Origin: Citricoccus sp. SGAir0253
GTDB taxonomy: Bacteria; Actinomycetota; Actinomycetes; Actinomycetales; Micrococcaceae
Direction of reading: 5' to 3'
DNA: 64,000 nt
Assembly: GCF_005877055.1 (NCBI RefSeq)
Contig: NZ_CP039424.1
Coordinates: forward strand, 496,001 to 560,000
The first letter of the stretch is position 1; the number at the start of each line of letters is the position of its first letter. Shown one piece after another: positions 50,404-58,595 of this stretch. The notes beneath the pieces are model-generated. The model saw only the letters and a program-made list of their open reading frames with translations. It did not search any database and was not told the DNA's origin. A program made the translations under genes and the position numbers.

Positions 50404-51516
50404 TCAGGGCCGGCGGGAGGGCTGGGGCAGGCCGACGTGCCGGACGCCCACGCCCCGGCGGTACAGCCGGTGCGCCGGGACGGGGACCACGGTGCGGCCC
50501 GGATAGGCGGCCTCGAGCAGCTGGTGGGCGCCCTCGTCGTGCGGGTCGTCGAAGGACGGGACCACCACGGCGCCGTTGACGGGCAGGACGTTGACGTAGG
50601 ACCACGAGACCTGCGCCCGCGCGTCCGCCTCGGCCAGCGGGGCGACGACGGCCGCCACGTTGAGCGTGCGGCCGCGGGCGTCCGTGGCGCCCTGGAGGAT
50701 CTCGAGGGCGCGCGCCGAGACCTCGTGGTCCGGGTGGGACGGGTTTTCCTGCCAGTGCAGCAGCACCACGGTGGGGGAGGCGAAGGCGACCAGCTGGTCC
50801 ACCTGCCCGCCGAGCCCGCGCGGGCCGGCGTCGTGGGTCAGGCCGCCGGGCAGCCAGATCACCTTGCGGACGTCCGTGTACCGGGCGAACTCCGCCTCCA
50901 CGTGGGCCCGCGTCCAGCCCGGGTTGCGCGCCGGGTCCAGCAGCACGGCCTCCGAGGCGATCACGGTCCCCTCGCCGTCGGTGACGTAGGCCCCGCCCTC
51001 GTTGACGAGCAGCGAGAGCTGGCGGCGCGCCCCCGTGAGCTCGGCGATCGTCCCGCCGGCCACGTCGTCGAGCCGGTACTCGATGCCGGGACGGCGGCCG
51101 AAGCCGTTGAAGGCCCAGTCGACCATCCCGAGGCGGTGCTGGCCCGTCTCCCGGTCCACCCCGCCCACGGTGAACGCCGGCCCGGACAGCCGCAGGAAGG
51201 GGTTGTCCATGGCCAGTGGCACCACCGGGACCAGGGGGTCCACGTAGGTGTGCACGACCTGCCGGTCCGCGGGGTCCACCAGCAGGGTGACCGGCTCGTG
51301 GTCCATGACCGCGTGCGCCACCCGCGCCCAGGCCCGGCGTGCACCCGAGAGCTCCCAGGAGTTGGCGCCCATCCGGTGGTAGTCGCGCGGGAACGCCATC
51401 CACAGGCGCTCCTGCCGCTCGGTGTCCGCCGGCAGGTGCCACGTGGTCTCCCCGCCCGCCGGCCCGGGGAAGTCCTCGACGTCCGCCTCGCCCAACGACG
51501 CCGACTGCTCGCGCAT
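50404..51516 (-). CDS. Agmatine-deiminase-family protein lacking catalytic residues
   Basis: 370 residues, full length for the peptidyl-arginine/agmatine deiminase fold. Structural motifs are kept (MAFPRDYHRMG, DWAFNGFGRR, VNEGGAYVTDGEGT, RNPGWT, WLPGGL, HPDHEVS, FDDPHDE). Three key sites are not. The substrate Asp of W-x-R-D is Leu110 (FLRLSGP), the catalytic His of G-H-V-D is Gln238 (GGQVD), and the C-terminal nucleophile of G-G-x-H-C is Val361 (VRHVGL). No alternative frame restores the Cys. Either a pseudoenzyme or a new activity. GGAGGAGAGG ends six bases before the ATG. Confidence 0.85.
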   Translation of the reverse strand: MREQSASLGEADVEDFPGPAGGETTWHLPADTERQERLWMAFPRDYHRMGANSWELSGARRAWARVAHAVMDHEPVTLLVDPADRQVVHTYVDPLVPVVPLAMDNPFLRLSGPAFTVGGVDRETGQHRLGMVDWAFNGFGRRPGIEYRLDDVAGGTIAELTGARRQLSLLVNEGGAYVTDGEGTVIASEAVLLDPARNPGWTRAHVEAEFARYTDVRKVIWLPGGLTHDAGPRGLGGQVDQLVAFASPTVVLLHWQENPSHPDHEVSARALEILQGATDARGRTLNVAAVVAPLAEADARAQVSWSYVNVLPVNGAVVVPSFDDPHDEGAHQLLEAAYPGRTVVPVPAHRLYRRGVGVRHVGLPQPSRRP

Positions 51517-51596
51517 GGCTCCCTCTCCTCCGGTGCTCCACGGGGTCCCTCGCTCCGGCACGCGCGGCGTGGCGGACGACACATGCCTCATGCTAT

Positions 51597-51631
51597 GCGA
51601 GCGCCCCGGACCCCCGGCTCCGGGGCGTCGC
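51597..51631 (-). terminator. Hairpin after the SGNH hydrolase
   Basis: GCGCCCCGGA / TCCGGGGCGT (9 of 10 pairs) with an 8-base loop, downstream of the SGNH stop and upstream of the agmatine-deiminase-family start. Confidence 0.5.
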
Positions 51632-51690
51632 ATGACGCGCCGGGGCCGGGGATCCCGCCTGGGGGCCCGTGCCGAGGGGCCCAGGACCCG

Positions 51691-52530
51691 TCAGCGGGCC
51701 AGCTGCCCCTGGCTGAGGGCGCTGCGCAGCGCCGGGTAGTAGCCGTACAGGTAGCCGAGCTGGTTCGGGTGCAGGTTGTTCGGGTCCTGCAGGTTGGCGG
51801 GGTTGAAGTAGATCCACGGGTCCGTGGAGTCCGCGCCGTGGCCGGCGAAGCGGTCGGTGACGTCCACGAAGATCGCGCCGTTGGCCTCGGCGGCGGCCCG
51901 CAGCGCGGCGTTGAGCGCGTCGGTCGCCGCGTTGAGCTGGGCGATCCGCTCGGCGGAGAGGAACGCGGTGTCCGCGCCGCCGTCGAACAGGTGGGGGTAG
52001 CCCAGCACCACGATCGTGCCGTCGGTGTTGGCGTCGATGAGCCGGATGGTCTCCCCGGCGCTGGCCGCGGCAGCGGCGATCCGGGCCGGGACCTGGGCCA
52101 GCAGGGCATCGCAGAGCGCCGGGTCGCCGAGGGTGCTGCAGGCGAGGAGGACCTGGGTCCAGCCGACATCGTTGCCGCCGAGGGTCAGGGTGACCAGCTC
52201 GGCCTCGTCGAGCGCGGCGTCCACGGTGGGGTACTGCGCGATGGCCGCGATCTGCGTGGTGGTGGCGCCGGAGCACGAGGCGTCCAGCAGGAGGTCCAGT
52301 CGCCCGGTCGACCCCAGCTTCTCGGCGGCGCTCGTCCCGGTGCCCTGGTAGCACCCCGGCACGTCCTCCGCCGGGGCGGGATAGCCGGCGCCGATGCCGG
52401 CCGAGAAGGAGTCGCCGAGGTTGACGACGTCGTAGGAGGGCTGGGCGGCGGTGGCGGGCGTGAGGGCGGCCCCCGCGACGGCGACGGAGGCCGCCAGGGC
52501 GGCGGCGGAGCGGACAACGGTGCGGATCAT
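51691..52530 (-). CDS. Secreted SGNH/GDSL-type lipase-esterase
   Basis: 279 residues. Signal peptide (hydrophobic 9-24, ending ATAA). NLGDSFSAGIGAG is block I (Ser44 region), TLTLGGNDVGW block III (Gly/Asn oxyanion hole) and NNLHPNQLGY block V (catalytic His; the usual D-x-x-H Asp is Asn here). Two cysteine pairs suggest disulphides, as in streptomycete SGNH esterases. Extracellular ester hydrolysis is expected. AGGA seven bases before the ATG. Confidence 0.9.
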   Translation of the reverse strand: MIRTVVRSAAALAASVAVAGAALTPATAAQPSYDVVNLGDSFSAGIGAGYPAPAEDVPGCYQGTGTSAAEKLGSTGRLDLLLDASCSGATTTQIAAIAQYPTVDAALDEAELVTLTLGGNDVGWTQVLLACSTLGDPALCDALLAQVPARIAAAAASAGETIRLIDANTDGTIVVLGYPHLFDGGADTAFLSAERIAQLNAATDALNAALRAAAEANGAIFVDVTDRFAGHGADSTDPWIYFNPANLQDPNNLHPNQLGYLYGYYPALRSALSQGQLAR

Positions 52531-52663
52531 GGGGGGTCCTCGGGGCTCGGGACGCGGGCCGCCGGCACGGGGCGTCCCACGGGGGTCTGACAGGGGTGTC
52601 TGGACAGTACCGCGCGGCGGGCGGGTTGGTAAGCCCCGTCCCGTCAGTCGGTCCCCTCGACCG

Positions 52664-53728
52664 TCACGCGCCGCCCGCCGTCCGGCCCCCCACGGGGACC
52701 TGCCCCTGGGCCGGAGGAGGGCCATCGGCACCGCTGGCCTCCGCAGGACCGTCCCGACCGGCCTCGAGCCCGAGGCCCGCGGCCACCTCCTCGAGGGCCG
52801 AGCGGACGGCGACGACGGCCGGGGACCGGGCGGAGGAGGACCGGACGGAGGTGAAGACCGTGCGCAGCGGCCGGCCGTCCAGCGGGATGCGCCGGAGGCG
52901 GGCGGGGGCGTCCACCAGCATCAGCCCGGGCAGCAGGGCGACCGCGTTGCCGGAGGCGACGAGGGCGAGGTGGACCTGGAGGTCGGCGGACACGTAGCGC
53001 ACGTCCGGCTCGTGGCCGGTGGACCGGCACACCTGCTCGGCCCAGTGCCGGGTGGCGGTGCCCCGCGGCTCCATCACCCACGGCAGCGGACGGTCCTCGA
53101 GCAGCCGGCGCAGCTGCGGGCCCGCCCCGCCCTCCGGGCCCGCCCCGCTCGCACCGCACTCGCCCCCCTCGCCGAGGTCCAGCCCCGCCGGGACGACCAG
53201 CTGCAGCTCGTCGCGCAGCAGCGGCCGGCGGTCGAGGCCGGGCCAGTGCGGGGCGGCGTGCCCGGGGTACTGCTCGGCGACCACCACGTCCACGTCCCGC
53301 GCCCATGTCTCGTGCAGCGCCGCCTCGGGCTCGTACTGCACCACCTCCAGGCGCAGCCCCGGCTGGCGCGCCCGCAGGAGGGTCAGCACGGGCGGCAGCA
53401 CGGTGAGCGCGGCGGACTGGAAGACCGCCAGGGTGACCCGTCCGCTGAGCTCCTCGCCCGCGGAGGCCAGGGCCGCCTCGGCCTCCTCGAGGGCGTCGAG
53501 GATCGGCTCGGTGCGCTCCACCAGGGCCCGTCCGGCATCGGTGAGCTGCACGGTGCGCCCGGCCCGGCGCAGCAGCCGCGTGCGGGTCTCGCGCTCCAGC
53601 AGGGCCAGTTGCTCGGAGACGGAGGACGGCGCGAGGTTCATGGCCCGGGCCACCGCGGTCATGGTGCCGCGGATGGACAGTTCGCGCAGCAGGACCAGTC
53701 GTCGCACGTCCAGCACAAGGCCTCCCAT
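52664..53728 (-). CDS. LysR-type regulator, divergent from putA
   Basis: 354 residues. Helix-turn-helix 20-45 (TMTAVARAMNLAPSSVSEQLALLERETRTRLLRR), then the substrate-binding domain. A ~25-residue Gly-rich insert and a long Pro/Gly C-terminal tail (~320-354) are unusual. Position and the dyad at 53731-53745 suggest control of putA and of itself, like PutR-type LysR proteins elsewhere. The annotated ATG is preferred, but the family's normal start (M-L-D-V-R-R-L) is four residues further in at a TTG/GTG. Confidence 0.85.
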   Translation of the reverse strand: MGGLVLDVRRLVLLRELSIRGTMTAVARAMNLAPSSVSEQLALLERETRTRLLRRAGRTVQLTDAGRALVERTEPILDALEEAEAALASAGEELSGRVTLAVFQSAALTVLPPVLTLLRARQPGLRLEVVQYEPEAALHETWARDVDVVVAEQYPGHAAPHWPGLDRRPLLRDELQLVVPAGLDLGEGGECGASGAGPEGGAGPQLRRLLEDRPLPWVMEPRGTATRHWAEQVCRSTGHEPDVRYVSADLQVHLALVASGNAVALLPGLMLVDAPARLRRIPLDGRPLRTVFTSVRSSSARSPAVVAVRSALEEVAAGLGLEAGRDGPAEASGADGPPPAQGQVPVGGRTAGGA

Positions 53729-53730
53729 GG

Positions 53731-53745
53731 TTCGGTAGAACCGAA
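53731..53745. promoter_or_regulatory. LysR-box dyad between lysR and putA
   Basis: TTCGGTAGAACCGAA: 6-bp arms around AGA, containing a T-N11-A. It ends three bases before a TACCCT -10 (53749-53754) for putA and directly abuts the regulator's start codon. Confidence 0.6.
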
Positions 53746-53803
53746 GGATACCCTGCGGAAACGTTCGCTGGCCCGGGGGGATGTGACGGAGAACAATGTC
53801 AGC

Positions 53804-56800
53804 ATGAGCACCCACACGACGCACTCGGTGATCCCCGACCCGGCCCCGCTGCGGGACCTCGCCCCGGCCGCCGTCGAGCAGGTCCGCGCCTGGCTGCGCG
53901 AGGCCCGGAACCATCCCGCCACCTTCTCCGCCCGCCAGCTGGCCGGCGTGCTGAAGGACCCGGCGGGACTGGACTTCACCGTCGGGTTCGTGGACCGCGT
54001 GGTCCGCCCTGAGGACCCGGCGATCGCCGCCCGGGCGCTGAGCGACCTCGCCCCGCGGACCCCGCCGTTCCTGCCGTGGCCCATGCGCGCGGCGATGGGC
54101 GCCGGCGGCCGGCTCGCCCCCGCCGTGCCCGGCCTGGCCGTCCCCGCGGCCCGGACGGTGCTGCGCGAACTGGTCTCCCACCTCATCGTGGACGCCTCGG
54201 AGGACAAGCTCGGCCCGGCCATCGCCCGGCTGCGCGACCCCGGCACCCGGCTGAACATCAACCTGCTCGGCGAGGCCATCCTGGGCCGGGCCGAGGCCGA
54301 GCGGCGCATGGCCGGGATCCGCACGCTCATCGAGCGCGACGACGTGGACTACGTCTCCGTCAAGGTCTCCGCCGCCACCGCCCCCCACGCCGCGTGGGCG
54401 TTCGACGAGGCCGTCGAGGAGATCACCGAGTCCCTGCGCCCGCTCTACGAGCTCGCCGCCGCGCAGCACGGCCAGCCCGGGCACCCCGGCCCCACCTTCA
54501 TCAACCTGGACATGGAGGAGTACCACGACCTGGACCTGACCCTGGCCGTGTTCATGCGCCTCATGGACACCCCGTCCCTGCGGGGGCTGCCGGCCGGGAT
54601 CGTGCTCCAGGCCTACCTGCCGGACGCCCTGGACGCCATGGTCCGGCTGCAGGAGTTCGCCGCGCACCGCGTGGCGGCGGGCGGCGCCCCGATCAAGGTC
54701 CGGGTGGTCAAGGGCGCCAACCTGCCCATGGAGCACGTCCAGTCCTCGCTCACCGGTTGGCCCGCCGCCACCTACGGCTCCAAGCAGGCCACGGACACGA
54801 ACTACAAGCGCGTGCTGAACTACGCGCTGACCCCCGAGCACGTGCGCAACGTGCGCATCGGCGTGGCGGGGCACAACCTCTTCGACATCGCCCTGGCCTG
54901 GCTGCTCGTCCGGGACCGGGGGCTCAGCACGTCGCCGCAGGGGGAGCGCGCGGCGGACGTCGAGTTCGAGATGCTCCTGGGCATGGCCACCGGCCAGGCC
55001 GAGGCCGTCAAGAAGGACGTCGGCTCGCTGCTGCTCTACACGCCCGTGGTGCACCCGCACGAGTTCGACGTGGCCATCGCCTACCTGGTCCGCCGGCTCG
55101 AGGAGGGCGCCAGCCAGGAGAACTTCATGTCCGCCGTCTTCGAACTGGACTCCGATCCCGCGCTCTTCGCCCGCGAGGAGGCGCGCTTCCTCGCCTCCGT
55201 GGCGGACGTGGACACCACGGTCCCGACGCCGGCCCGCACCCAGGACCGGCGGGCGGGGGTCCCCGGACCGGTCCCGGAGCCCGTGGACGGCTTCGCGAAC
55301 ACCCCCGACACCGACCCCTCCCTGGCCGCGAACCGCGAGTGGGCCCGGCGGATCACCGCCGCGATCCCCGGCTCCCGGCTCGGGGTGGACGAGGTGGCCG
55401 CCGCGCGGCTGGGCAGCCCGCAGGAGGTACGCGACGCCGTCGGGACCGCCGCGGCCGCCGGGGAGCGCTGGCGCACCCTGTCCGGGGCCGAGCGCGAGCG
55501 CGTGCTGCGGGCGGTGGCGGACGAGCTCGAGGCCCGGCGCGCCGAGCTGCTCGAGGTGGCCGCCGCGGAGACCGGCAAGACCCTGGACCAGGGTGACCCG
55601 GAGGTCTCCGAGGCCGTGGACTTCGCGCGGTACTACGGGCGGCTGGCCCGCGGCCTCGACGAGGTGCCCGGCGCCCGGTTCGAGCCCTCGCGGCTCGTGG
55701 TGGTCATCCCGCCGTGGAACTTCCCCGTGGCCATCCCCACCGGCGGCGTGCTCGCCGGGCTCGCCGCCGGGGCGCCCGTGGTGTTCAAGCCCGCCGCGCC
55801 CTCGGCGCGCACGGGTGCCGTGGTGCACCGCGCCGTCGTGGAGGGCCTCCGCTCCGGGCTGACGGGCCTGGGGTGGGACGCCCGGGAGGCCGCGGACGTG
55901 GCCGGGTCCCTCGTGCGGTTCGTGACGATCGACCGGCAGGACGAGGCGACCCTCGGCCGCGAGCTCATCTCCCACCCGGACGTCGAGCGGGTCATCCTCA
56001 CCGGCAGCTACGAGACCGCCCGCCGGTTCCGGTCCTTCCGGCCGGACCTGCCGCTGCTGGCGGAGACCTCGGGGAAGAACGCGATCATCGTGACCCCCTC
56101 GGCGGACCTGGACCTGGCCGCGAGGGACGTGGTCCACTCGGCCTTCGGCCACGCGGGGCAGAAGTGCTCGGCCTCCTCGCTCGTGGTCCTGGTGGGATCC
56201 GTGGCCACCTCGAGGCGCTTCCACCGCCAGCTGCTGGACGCCGCGGCGTCGCTGACCGTCGGCTACCCGGAGGACCCGCGATCGCAGGTGGGGCCGGTCA
56301 TCCAGGTGCCGGGGGAGAAGCTCGAGCGCGGGCTGACGCAGCTCGGCCCGGGGGAGCACTGGGCCCTGCAGCCGCAGCCGCTGGACGAGACGGGCCGGCT
56401 GTGGAGTCCGGGCATCCGGGCCGGCGTGCGGCCCGGCTCCGACGCCCACCTCACCGAGTACTTCGGGCCCGTGCTGGGCGTGATGACCGCCGGCTCGCTC
56501 GAGGAGGCCGTGGAGCTGGTCAACGCCGTGGACTACGGGCTGACCAGCGGGCTGCACTCGCTGGAGGACGAGGAGATCGACTACTGGTTGGAGCACGTGC
56601 ACGCCGGGAACCTCTACGTCAACCGCGGGATCACCGGGGCGATCGTGCGCCGGCAGCCCTTCGGCGGCTGGAAGCGCTCCGCCGTGGGCGCCGGGACGAA
56701 GGCCGGCGGACCGCACTACCTGCACGGCCTCGGCACGTGGGTGGACGCCCCGGAGACGTCGGCGGGGGAGCGGGCGGTGTCCTCGGGTGAGCCGGACGCC

Positions 56801-57565
56801 GCGGCCGTGACCGCGAGCGGGTCACCGAGCGGGACGCCGGCCGGGGCGCCGAGCACGGGCGCCGCCGAGGGCGACCTGCCCGCCCGGCTGCTGGCCGCCG
56901 TCGCCGAGGACCTCGACGACCGGGAGCTGGCCTGGCTGGAGCGGGCCGTGGCCCTGGACGCGGCCGCGTGGGAGGAGCGGTTCGGCGTGGCCCGGGACGT
57001 CTCCGGGCTGATGGCCGAGCGCAACCTGCTGCGCTACCGGCCGGTGCCCGTGCTCATCCGCTGGGAGTCCGGGCCGCTCGTGCACCTGCTGCGGGTGCTC
57101 GCCGCGGGCCTGCGGGCCGGGGGGCCGGTGACGCTGAGCACCCCGGAGCCGCTGGCCGCCGAGGCGCTCGACGTCCTGGTCGAGGAGGGTGCCCCCGTGG
57201 ACGTCCAGGTCGAGTCCGCGGCCGCCTTCCACTCGCGGGCGCGGCAGCTCGCCGACGTCCCGCCGTCCGCTGAGGGCGGCGGCGATCCCCGGGTCCGCCT
57301 GGTGCTGGACTGGGGCGGGGCGGGTGCCGGCGCCGGACGGGCCGGCGGGGCCGAGGAGGCCGACGAGCTGGCCTCGGGTGCGGCGCGCGCCGCCGTCGTG
57401 GCCCTGCACGAGGCGGTGGACGGCTCGCCGGACCTGGCGGTGTACGCCGGCCCCGTGGTCTCGGCGGCCGACGTGGAGCTGCTGCCCTTCGTGCACGAGC
57501 AGGCCGTGTCCATCACCGCGCACCGCTTCGGCACCCCGGACGGGCTCACGGACCACCTGCTCTGA
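53804..57565 (+). CDS. putA: Bifunctional proline dehydrogenase / glutamate-semialdehyde dehydrogenase
   Basis: 1253 residues. The N-terminal part is the FAD proline dehydrogenase barrel (~60-480: LGEAILGRAEAERRM, VSVKVSAATAPH, GAPIKVRVVKGANLPME, ATGQAEAVKKD). The aldehyde dehydrogenase follows (~525-980: IPPWNFPVAIP, ETSGKN with Glu near 752, GQKCSASS with Cys near 785, FGGWKRSAVG). A C-terminal ~240-residue tail resembles a second, inactive ALDH-like domain that stabilises long PutAs. It takes proline to glutamate through tunnelled P5C. There is no ribbon-helix-helix DNA-binding domain, so a separate LysR regulator fits. GGAGA precedes a three-codon frame (ATG TCA GCA TGA) whose stop overlaps the ATG. 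Confidence 0.95.
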   Translation: MSTHTTHSVIPDPAPLRDLAPAAVEQVRAWLREARNHPATFSARQLAGVLKDPAGLDFTVGFVDRVVRPEDPAIAARALSDLAPRTPPFLPWPMRAAMGAGGRLAPAVPGLAVPAARTVLRELVSHLIVDASEDKLGPAIARLRDPGTRLNINLLGEAILGRAEAERRMAGIRTLIERDDVDYVSVKVSAATAPHAAWAFDEAVEEITESLRPLYELAAAQHGQPGHPGPTFINLDMEEYHDLDLTLAVFMRLMDTPSLRGLPAGIVLQAYLPDALDAMVRLQEFAAHRVAAGGAPIKVRVVKGANLPMEHVQSSLTGWPAATYGSKQATDTNYKRVLNYALTPEHVRNVRIGVAGHNLFDIALAWLLVRDRGLSTSPQGERAADVEFEMLLGMATGQAEAVKKDVGSLLLYTPVVHPHEFDVAIAYLVRRLEEGASQENFMSAVFELDSDPALFAREEARFLASVADVDTTVPTPARTQDRRAGVPGPVPEPVDGFANTPDTDPSLAANREWARRITAAIPGSRLGVDEVAAARLGSPQEVRDAVGTAAAAGERWRTLSGAERERVLRAVADELEARRAELLEVAAAETGKTLDQGDPEVSEAVDFARYYGRLARGLDEVPGARFEPSRLVVVIPPWNFPVAIPTGGVLAGLAAGAPVVFKPAAPSARTGAVVHRAVVEGLRSGLTGLGWDAREAADVAGSLVRFVTIDRQDEATLGRELISHPDVERVILTGSYETARRFRSFRPDLPLLAETSGKNAIIVTPSADLDLAARDVVHSAFGHAGQKCSASSLVVLVGSVATSRRFHRQLLDAAASLTVGYPEDPRSQVGPVIQVPGEKLERGLTQLGPGEHWALQPQPLDETGRLWSPGIRAGVRPGSDAHLTEYFGPVLGVMTAGSLEEAVELVNAVDYGLTSGLHSLEDEEIDYWLEHVHAGNLYVNRGITGAIVRRQPFGGWKRSAVGAGTKAGGPHYLHGLGTWVDAPETSAGERAVSSGEPDAAAVTASGSPSGTPAGAPSTGAAEGDLPARLLAAVAEDLDDRELAWLERAVALDAAAWEERFGVARDVSGLMAERNLLRYRPVPVLIRWESGPLVHLLRVLAAGLRAGGPVTLSTPEPLAAEALDVLVEEGAPVDVQVESAAAFHSRARQLADVPPSAEGGGDPRVRLVLDWGGAGAGAGRAGGAEEADELASGAARAAVVALHEAVDGSPDLAVYAGPVVSAADVELLPFVHEQAVSITAHRFGTPDGLTDHLL

Positions 57566-57620
57566 GGCCGGCGCCGGTCACCTGCGGGGTCGGCCGCCCC
57601 GGACCCGGCGCCAGGGCCAA

Positions 57621-57686
57621 CCGTCCTGTCCCAGGAGACTCGTCCGTGGTGGTGCCACCCCGGACGAGTCTCCTGGGGCATGACGG
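57621..57686. repeat. Dispersed palindromic element, copy 2
   Basis: Near-perfect hairpin: arms 57621-57646 and 57661-57686, with CCCAGGAGACTCGTCCG / CGGACGAGTCTCCTGGG as a perfect 17-bp core and an inner GTGG-TG-CCAC dyad. Lies after putA and before the TetR gene. Homologous to copy 1 at 42271-42336. Confidence 0.65.
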
Positions 57687-57705
57687 GCGAGCGGGATCGC
57701 GCACC

Positions 57706-57711
57706 TAGAGT
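57706..57711 (+). promoter_or_regulatory. -10 box, leaderless start of the TetR gene
   Basis: TAGAGT, six bases before ATG 57718. Confidence 0.5.
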
Positions 57712-57717
57712 CGGGGC

Positions 57718-58506
57718 ATGACCCAGCCCCCGCTCCATGACCCGCCCTCCTCCGCCCCGGCTGCCCGCCCGGCCGACGTGCGCTCGCGCGTGGTGGAGGC
57801 CGCCGTCGCGCTGTTCGACGAGCGCGGCTTCGAGGCGACCAGCGTGGACGACATCGCCCGGGCCGCCGGGGTGTCCCGGTCCACCTACTTCCGCCAGGTC
57901 GGCGGCAAGGAGGACGCGGTATTCGCCGACCACGGCCCCCTGCTGGACCAGCTCGCCGGGTGGATGGACGAGCGCGCCGCCCGCCCCGGCGACGACCCGT
58001 GGGGGACCGTGTGCGCGGCCTCGGAGCGCGTCTTCGCGCACCTGTCCGCGGACCTGCCCCTGGCCCGGCGCCGCTACCGCGTGGTGCGGGCGGTGCCGGC
58101 CCTGCGCGACCGGGAGATCGTCACCGAGCGCCGCTACGAGCGGCTCTTCGCCCGCTTCCTGCGCACCGCCGTGCCGGGCCTCGAGCCGGTGGACGCGGTC
58201 GGCTTCGCCGCGCTCGTCACCGCGACCCACAACCACGTCCTGCGCGAGGCGGTCCGCTCGGACGACCCCACGACCGAGGCCCACGCCCGCGCCCTGGCCC
58301 GGGCGCTGGAGACGGTGCGGCGCCGCTTCGGGGTCGCGGCGGCGGGGGAGGGGCCCGACGGCGGCCCCGCGGGCGAGGCGGGCGGTGCCGGTGCGCGCGT
58401 GGTCGTCGCCGCGTTCCCCACGACCATGCCCTCGGGAGAGGTCATCCGCCGCGTGCAGGAGTCCCTGCGCCGGGACGCCGAGGCGGGCGGGCCGGTCGAG
58501 GACTGA
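57718..58506 (+). CDS. TetR-family regulator
   Basis: 262 residues. The N-terminal HTH (~22-66: VVEAAVALFDERGFEATSVD, IARAAGVSRSTYFRQVGGKE) is classic TetR. The C-terminal ligand domain resembles TetR proteins next to acyl-CoA dehydrogenases (RRYRVVRAVPALRDREI...). It precedes a glutaryl-CoA-dehydrogenase-like gene by 89 bases holding a dyad, so it probably represses that gene and senses an acyl-CoA. The C-terminal ~40 residues are an added Gly-rich tail. Confidence 0.88.
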   Translation: MTQPPLHDPPSSAPAARPADVRSRVVEAAVALFDERGFEATSVDDIARAAGVSRSTYFRQVGGKEDAVFADHGPLLDQLAGWMDERAARPGDDPWGTVCAASERVFAHLSADLPLARRRYRVVRAVPALRDREIVTERRYERLFARFLRTAVPGLEPVDAVGFAALVTATHNHVLREAVRSDDPTTEAHARALARALETVRRRFGVAAAGEGPDGGPAGEAGGAGARVVVAAFPTTMPSGEVIRRVQESLRRDAEAGGPVED

Positions 58507-58544
58507 GAGGACCGGGCGGAGGCGCCGGCGCGCAGCGACCCCGC

Positions 58545-58579
58545 GGGACTGAGTTCCTCTAGACGCGGAACTGAGTCCC
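58545..58579. promoter_or_regulatory. Operator dyad upstream of the acyl-CoA dehydrogenase
   Basis: GGGACTGAGTTCC (58545-58557) and GGAACTGAGTCCC (58567-58579), 12 of 13 positions symmetric, nine bases apart and ending four bases before the -10. Probable target of the adjacent TetR protein. Confidence 0.7.
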
Positions 58580-58582
58580 ATC

Positions 58583-58588
58583 TACGAT
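58583..58588 (+). promoter_or_regulatory. -10 box, leaderless start of the acyl-CoA dehydrogenase
   Basis: TACGAT, seven bases before ATG 58596. This excludes the in-frame ATG at 58587, which lies inside the -10. Confidence 0.5.
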
Positions 58589-58595
58589 GGGCGGC

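Noticed and set aside
50404-50470. A frameshift hiding the catalytic Cys of the agmatine-deiminase-family protein
   Set aside because: Neither other frame near the C-terminus gives G-G-x-H-C, and the Asp and His sites upstream are also changed, so the loss is genuine in this sequence.
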